From: an uncultured bacterium
GTDB taxonomy: Bacteria > Bacillota > Clostridia > Oscillospirales > Oscillospiraceae
Reading direction: 5' to 3'
Assembly: GCA_947176765.1 (NCBI GenBank)
Contig: CAMWRX010000015.1
Location: 1-45,691 of the forward strand
Length of the DNA: 45,691 bases
Each line of letters begins with the position of its first letter. Positions within the stretch are counted from its first letter, which is position 1. Made by a program: the position numbers and the translations under genes. Below are positions 41,617-45,691 of the stretch, piece after piece. The notes beneath the pieces were generated by a model. It made no database searches. It was not told the origin of the DNA and was given only the letters and a program-made list of their open reading frames with translations.

Positions 41617-42504
41617 ATGGAAGAAATGATCCCATGCTCAGTGAAGGATCAGGAGGTGTTCCAGCGGGTGTGGCAGCGGGTGATGGGAGACCGCGACCAG
41701 GAAAGCAGCCCCATCCGCTCCGGCCCCCTCAATATGGAGGGCGACCTGTCCTGCGACTGCCTGAAGGCCCTGGCGCGGCAGCAGGGAACCGGCTTCCCCC
41801 CGGAGTGTGAGCGCCAGGAGCCACCGGCTCAAGAGCAGCCGGCCCGGCCCATGGAGCCGGAGATGCCGATGGAGCCGGAGATGCCCATGGAACCGGAGCC
41901 GTCCCTTCAGCCGCCCAACTGCTGGCGGCCTATGGGGGGCCCAGCGGCCCAAGAGCCACCGGCTCAAGAAACCCCGGCTCAAGATCAGCCAGTCCCGGAG
42001 GAAACCTGCGAGGACTGCGCCGAAACAGAGGGACTGCCCGAGGCAAACGGCCCCGACCGGGGGAACGACCTGCCCCAGCTGTGGGAGGAGCCCCAGCCTG
42101 CCGACGACCGCACCGCCCGGCTGCGCCGCCACGTGATGGACGCGCTGGAGGGCTGGCAGTTCTACCGCCACCTGGCCAGGAGAACCCGGGGGACGGACGC
42201 CCGGACGCTGAACAGCATGGCGGGGGAGCAGCACAAGGATGCCCGCAAGCTGTCGGCGGCGTATTTTCTGCTCACCGGGCTGCGGTACTGGCCCTCTGAA
42301 CTGCTGGGCGTCCCGGCCATCCCGTCCTACTGGGGGGCGCTGCGCACCCGCCATCAGGCGGAACAGCGGCAGGAGAACGCCTACCGGCTGGCCGCCGACG
42401 ATTGGGACGACCCGGATCTGCTGGCGCTGTACAACGAGCTCATCGAGGGCAGCCAGCGCCGGAGCCACCAGCTGCGGAGTTTGTTAGAACAGGCAAATAC
42501 TTAA
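41617..42504 (+). CDS. Ferritin-like domain protein with Pro/Glu-rich repeats
   Basis: This 295-residue protein has an N-terminal segment with paired cysteines (LSCDCLKAL, about residues 46-50), a linker (about 65-160) of degenerate MEPEMP and EPPAQE repeats with a further CEDC, and a C-terminal helical domain (about 165-290). The helices EGWQFYRHLARR, MAGEQHKDARKLSAAYFLLTGLRYWP and NELIEGSQRRSHQLRSLL have the look of the ferritin/rubrerythrin family. The classical ExxH ligand pattern is only partly visible, so metal binding is uncertain. The start at 41617 follows AAAGGAGGTG; a GTG at 41605 would overlap the site. It could be a spore- or envelope-associated protein, but nothing proves this. 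Confidence 0.65.
   Translation: MEEMIPCSVKDQEVFQRVWQRVMGDRDQESSPIRSGPLNMEGDLSCDCLKALARQQGTGFPPECERQEPPAQEQPARPMEPEMPMEPEMPMEPEPSLQPPNCWRPMGGPAAQEPPAQETPAQDQPVPEETCEDCAETEGLPEANGPDRGNDLPQLWEEPQPADDRTARLRRHVMDALEGWQFYRHLARRTRGTDARTLNSMAGEQHKDARKLSAAYFLLTGLRYWPSELLGVPAIPSYWGALRTRHQAEQRQENAYRLAADDWDDPDLLALYNELIEGSQRRSHQLRSLLEQANT
41851..41904 (+). repeat. 18-bp tandem repeat in the ferritin-like gene
   Basis: ATGGAGCCGGAGATGCC(G/C) is present twice in tandem (41851-41868, 41869-41886), with a degenerate third unit to 41904, coding MEPEMP units. GAGCCACCGGCTCAAGA occurs twice (near 41818 and 41951), with changes. The repeats suggest recent expansion of the linker. Confidence 0.8.
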
Positions 42505-42510
42505 AACCGT

Positions 42511-42545
42511 AGCGCCGGGGCTAAAACCCCGGCGCTCCCTTTATG
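42511..42545 (+). terminator. Terminator of the ferritin-like gene
   Basis: AGCGCCGGGG (42511-42520) pairs with CCCCGGCGCT (42527-42536) around CTAAAA, followed by CCCTTTAT. Confidence 0.8.
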
Positions 42546-42577
42546 TCGTCAAACTGAACGTTGTCTATCTCGTTCCT

Positions 42578-43159
42578 CTATTCTTTTCTGCATATGATAC
42601 TCGAAATGGCAACAATAGCGACCGAATATGCGGCCATAAACCATATATCAAAATTTGCCGCAGCATGGAACAGCTGTAATTCATACGCGTACAATGTGCC
42701 ATTTAACATTGCGTGCAGCAGTACACTCAATCCCAAAAACAGCGCTTTTTTCTTTTGATAAGAAAGATAGTCTATCTTGGTTAATCCCATCATTGCCACA
42801 AAACAAAGCATTCGTGAAGCAACAGAAAAAATAAATACCCTTATATTTGTAAACGCAGCGACGATCGTTGCCATATCATATAAAGTGTGCAGCAGGCTTC
42901 TGCCTAATCCAAACCAAAAGGGCAGACTTTCTGACTGCTCATTTCGTGAAAGTTGTTTTAGAACAAAATAATACCCACACTCTTCCGATACTCCTTGTAT
43001 TATACCAACGATCACACACAAGCTCAGCGTATGTATCGCAAAAAACTGTTTGATCGGTGTGTCTATGATCACCAATAACGCCTGTATTGGCTGTGGCAAT
43101 AAAACGCCAAACACAACTAAGCTAACTGCCCCTATCAACACCAGCTTAACTTTTTTCAT
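42578..43159 (-). CDS. Polytopic membrane protein, possibly a YhfC-like intramembrane protease
   Basis: This 193-residue protein has about five or six membrane helices. The pattern GVSEECGYYF, then GRSLLHTLYDM and LLHAMLNG gives a conserved EE pair and two intramembrane histidines. This is the layout of glutamic-type intramembrane proteases (YhfC and related CPBP/PrsW families), so such an activity is likely but not certain. It is clearly AT-rich compared with its surroundings, which points to transfer. GGAGGTTTTAG precedes the ATG. It lies 19 bp after the GNAT gene, so the two may be cotranscribed. Confidence 0.6.
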   Translation of the reverse strand: MKKVKLVLIGAVSLVVFGVLLPQPIQALLVIIDTPIKQFFAIHTLSLCVIVGIIQGVSEECGYYFVLKQLSRNEQSESLPFWFGLGRSLLHTLYDMATIVAAFTNIRVFIFSVASRMLCFVAMMGLTKIDYLSYQKKKALFLGLSVLLHAMLNGTLYAYELQLFHAAANFDIWFMAAYSVAIVAISSIICRKE

Positions 43160-43178
43160 CTAAAACCTCCGTCAAAAT

Positions 43179-43592
43179 TCAATTTGCATCGCTCAGCTCT
43201 TTTAACAGGATGATCTCCAGCGGCTCACCGGGCAGCAGCAGGGAGCCGCAGTCCACATAGCCGTTTTTTCGGTAAAAGAACTGGGCCTGCTCGTTGGACA
43301 GCGTGGAGGTCAAGACCCGCTCGCAGCCCCGCTTTGCCATCTCCTCCTCCCAACGGCGGGTGAGCCGGGTTCCAAACCCCTTCCCCCTGTATTCCTCCAA
43401 AAAATACAGCATATTCATAAAAGGGATCTCATCCCAGAACAAATTGAACCTGAGCCAGCCCGCAAAAGCGCCCTGGTCAAACATCACGAGAACCCGCCCG
43501 GCCTCTATGCCGCGCGCCAATTCGTCCCCGCTGATGTGGCGGTCATGCTCTCTCAACCGCTCAAAATCACTTTGGTCAGCGTATCGTATCAT
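43179..43592 (-). CDS. GNAT family N-acetyltransferase
   Basis: This 137-residue enzyme has the acetyl-CoA motif EEYRGKGFGTRLTRRWEEEM (R-x-x-G-x-G) and the following STLSNEQAQFFYRKNGYVDCG strand-helix. It acetylates a small molecule, peptide or protein; the substrate is unknown. GGGAGGAGTGAAAGC precedes the ATG. The 194-bp gap upstream holds the pcrA promoter on the other strand and the dyad at 43648-43662. Confidence 0.88.
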   Translation of the reverse strand: MIRYADQSDFERLREHDRHISGDELARGIEAGRVLVMFDQGAFAGWLRFNLFWDEIPFMNMLYFLEEYRGKGFGTRLTRRWEEEMAKRGCERVLTSTLSNEQAQFFYRKNGYVDCGSLLLPGEPLEIILLKELSDAN

Positions 43593-43647
43593 GCTTTCAC
43601 TCCTCCCGATCTGTTTTGGTTATTCTACCATGGCAGGCCCTCCCCTG

Positions 43648-43662
43648 GCAACCCAGGGTTGC
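43648..43662. promoter_or_regulatory. Palindrome upstream of pcrA
   Basis: GCAACCC (43648-43654) and GGGTTGC (43656-43662) form a perfect dyad around one A, about 65 bp upstream of the pcrA -35. It could be an operator for pcrA or for the GNAT gene. No known regulator is assigned. Confidence 0.4.
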
Positions 43663-43726
43663 ATAAATGCCAGCCAAACCTGCTTGACCCGGTTTGGGGC
43701 AGCGAATAAGATGGACTTACTTCCCC

Positions 43727-43755
43727 TGTACTTTTCGGGCGGGGTCTGATATAAT
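43727..43755 (+). promoter_or_regulatory. Promoter of pcrA
   Basis: TGTACT and TATAAT are separated by 17 bases. A TG one base before TATAAT makes an extended -10. It lies 31 bp upstream of the start. Confidence 0.68.
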
Positions 43756-43785
43756 GTCTCCACTTGACAAAAGGAGAATGATACC

Positions 43786-45691
43786 ATGCTGACACAGCAG
43801 CAGGAGCTGGAATTCTGCCGCCTCCGCCGGGAGGTCATCGGCTTAAACTATGCGAACCTCAACCCCGAACAGCGAAAGGCCGTGCTGGCCACCGAGGGGC
43901 CGCTGCTGCTGCTGGCGGGGGCTGGGTCGGGCAAAACCACCGTGCTCATCCACCGGGTGGCCAACCTCATCCGCTACGGCCGGGGCTCGGACAGTCTGGA
44001 GGTGCCCGAGTGGGTCACCGAGGACGATCTGGCTTTTTTGAAGGGCTACGCCGCCAATCCCACAAAGGACGGCCGCCTCCAGGCCGACCGGCTGTGCGCC
44101 CTGGAGCCCGCCGCCCCCTGGACCATCATCGCCATCACCTTTACCAACAAGGCCGCCGGGGAACTGAAAAACCGCCTGGAGAAAATGCTTGGGCCCCAGG
44201 CCCGGGACGTGTGGGCCTCCACCTTCCACTCCGCCTGCGTGCGCATCCTGCGCCGGGACATCGAGAAGCTGGGCTTCCCCTCCTCCTTCACCATCTACGA
44301 CACCGACGACTCCCAGCGGGTGATGAAGGACTGCATCCGGGAGCTGAACTTTGACGACAAGCAGTTCCCGCCCCGCTCGGTGCTGGGCACCATTTCCCGG
44401 GCAAAAGACAAGCTCCAATTGGCGGCGGACTTTGCCAAGGAGTGCGACCAGTCCGGCGACTTCCGGCTGCAAAAGATCGCCAGGCTGTACACCGCCTATG
44501 AGAAACGGCTGTGGGAGGCCGGGGCGCTGGACTTTGACGACATTATCCTGCACACCGTCCGGCTGCTCCAGCAGCATGATGACGTTTTGCAATATTACCA
44601 GAGAAAATTCCGCTACGTACTTATCGACGAGTATCAGGACACCAACAACCTGCAATATCTCCTCGCCTCCCTGCTGGCCGGGGGGCGGGAGAACATCTGC
44701 GTGGTGGGCGACGACGACCAGTCCATCTACCGCTTCCGGGGGGCCACCATCGAGAACATCCTCTCCTTTGAGGATCAATACAAGGGCTGCCGCACCATCC
44801 GGCTGGAGCAGAACTACCGCTCCACCAAAAACATCCTGGACGCCGCCAACGCCGTTATCCGCCACAACCAGGGCCGCAAGGGCAAGGAGCTGTGGACGGC
44901 GGGGAACGAGGGGGATAAGGTGTCCCTGTATACCGCCATGAACGAGAACGACGAGGCCCGGTACGTGGCGGACAAGCTGATGGAGGACTACCGGGCGGGG
45001 GTGAAGTGGAATTCCCACGCCATCCTCTACCGGATGAACGCCCAATCCAACCAGTTGGAAGTGGCCTTCAAGCGCAGCGGCATCCCCTACCGGATCATCG
45101 GCGGCACCCGGTTCTTCGACCGGGCCGAGGTCAAGGATATGCTGGCCTACCTGTGTACCATCCAGAACCACGCGGACGACCTGCGGCTCACCCGCATCAT
45201 CAACAACCCGCCCCGGGGCATCGGGAACACCACGGTGGAAAAGGCCCGGTTTATCGCCGCCCAAAACGGCCTGTCCCTGTGGAACGTGATCGCCAATGCC
45301 GGGGCGTACCCGGAGCTGCAAAAGCCCGCCGCCAAGCTGGGACAGTTTGTCACCATGATAAGCGAACTCACCGCCCTGTCCCAGACCATGGATCTGCCCA
45401 ACTTCTACGAAGAGGTCGTGGCCCGGACGGGCTACGCCGCCATGCTCCAGGCGAAAAATGACATCGAGAGCCGCACCCGTCTGGAGAACGTGCGGGAACT
45501 GCTCACTTCCATCAACGGCTACATGGAAAACGCCGAGGAGGCGCCCACCCTGGCGGGCTTTTTGGACGAGATCGCCCTGTACACCGACCTGGACAGCCAC
45601 GACCCCGACGAGGACGCGGTGGTCATGATGACCATGCACTCCGCCAAGGGGCTGGAGTTCCCCGCCGTGTTTGTGGTGGGCATGGAGGAGG
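43786..45691 (+). CDS. pcrA: PcrA/UvrD-type DNA helicase, 3' end outside the window
   Basis: This is a superfamily 1A helicase, the Gram-positive PcrA used in replication restart, repair and plasmid replication. 635 codons are visible and open at the window end. The Q motif LNPEQRKAV (about 25-33), Walker A LAGAGSGKTT (about 43-52), ITFTNKAA (motif Ia), VLIDEYQDT (motif II), GDDDQSIYRFRGA (motif III) and TMHSAKGLEFP (motif V) are all in order. An extra stretch of about 45 residues (about 65-110), not common in PcrA, lies between motif I and Ia. AAAGGAG precedes ATG 43786. Its closest relative in the window is AddA, but pcrA has no nuclease domain in the visible part. Confidence 0.95.
   Translation, partial: MLTQQQELEFCRLRREVIGLNYANLNPEQRKAVLATEGPLLLLAGAGSGKTTVLIHRVANLIRYGRGSDSLEVPEWVTEDDLAFLKGYAANPTKDGRLQADRLCALEPAAPWTIIAITFTNKAAGELKNRLEKMLGPQARDVWASTFHSACVRILRRDIEKLGFPSSFTIYDTDDSQRVMKDCIRELNFDDKQFPPRSVLGTISRAKDKLQLAADFAKECDQSGDFRLQKIARLYTAYEKRLWEAGALDFDDIILHTVRLLQQHDDVLQYYQRKFRYVLIDEYQDTNNLQYLLASLLAGGRENICVVGDDDQSIYRFRGATIENILSFEDQYKGCRTIRLEQNYRSTKNILDAANAVIRHNQGRKGKELWTAGNEGDKVSLYTAMNENDEARYVADKLMEDYRAGVKWNSHAILYRMNAQSNQLEVAFKRSGIPYRIIGGTRFFDRAEVKDMLAYLCTIQNHADDLRLTRIINNPPRGIGNTTVEKARFIAAQNGLSLWNVIANAGAYPELQKPAAKLGQFVTMISELTALSQTMDLPNFYEEVVARTGYAAMLQAKNDIESRTRLENVRELLTSINGYMENAEEAPTLAGFLDEIALYTDLDSHDPDEDAVVMMTMHSAKGLEFPAVFVVGMEE

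Noticed and set aside
1-45691. CRISPR array, prophage, IS element, restriction-modification or other classical defence system
   Set aside because: No direct-repeat array, transposase, integrase, methyltransferase or defence gene is visible.

Overview
This GC-rich 45.7 kb window reads as chromosomal DNA of an anaerobic, spore-forming Firmicute of class Clostridia, most likely an Oscillospiraceae/Flavonifractor-like gut lineage. The evidence is AddAB instead of RecBCD, SpoIIID, the YabM-like flippase/MazG/HU/RqcP cluster, RNase M5, strong AGGAGG ribosome binding sites and sigma-A promoters with 17-nt spacers. The family-level assignment is inference. I see no rRNA, CRISPR array, phage, transposase or integrase.

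Layout. 1-7.1 kb: addB-addA recombination nuclease operon. 7.2-9.3 kb: rpmE, a flavin reductase-like protein and hflX. 9.4-11.9 kb: trmO and an HD hydrolase (minus), divergent from a cysteine desulfurase. 12-15.7 kb: MATE exporter, spoIIID (minus), an XpaC-like membrane protein and a cytidine deaminase. 15.8-17.6 kb: typA (minus). 17.8 kb: tRNA-Arg(CCT), followed by a small AT-richer islet with two unrecognised genes. 19.2-25.5 kb: purine-nucleoside phosphorylase, MTA/SAH deaminase, SpoVB-like flippase, mazG, hup, rqcP, then a DUF4430 protein and an ECF S component. 25.6-31.5 kb (minus): an ATP-grasp protein, then a methionine operon made of a free-standing MetH activation domain, MetH, and a fused homocysteine methyltransferase/MTHF reductase. 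31.6-36.1 kb: bioY, a PMT-family glycosyltransferase, a PHP phosphoesterase and rpiB. 36.1-40.8 kb (minus): rnmV, a small pyroglutamyl-peptidase-like gene, holA and comEC. 40.9-45.7 kb: a HAD phosphatase, a ferritin-like repeat protein, an AT-rich membrane protein and a GNAT enzyme (both minus), and the start of pcrA, cut by the window edge.

How genes work together. The MTA/SAH deaminase, the purine phosphorylase, cobalamin-dependent MetH with its activator, and MetF/BHMT cover S-adenosylmethionine by-product salvage and methyl regeneration. The DUF4430/ECF pair lies directly convergent to that operon and could supply a cofactor, although its substrate is not shown. AddAB, PcrA, HolA and ComEC belong to DNA repair, replication and uptake.

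The most unusual observation is a family of GC-rich palindromic elements. Two related copies lie in frame inside genes: addA (5061-5165) and metH (29391-29444). They are in opposite orientation relative to translation, and each adds a hydrophilic peptide. A third, perfect palindrome (10681-10715) that shares the element's end motif lies between two divergent promoters. This resembles the protein-coding palindromic elements known from Rickettsia, but in a clostridial genome. A likely BirA operator over the bioY promoter is a second useful find.
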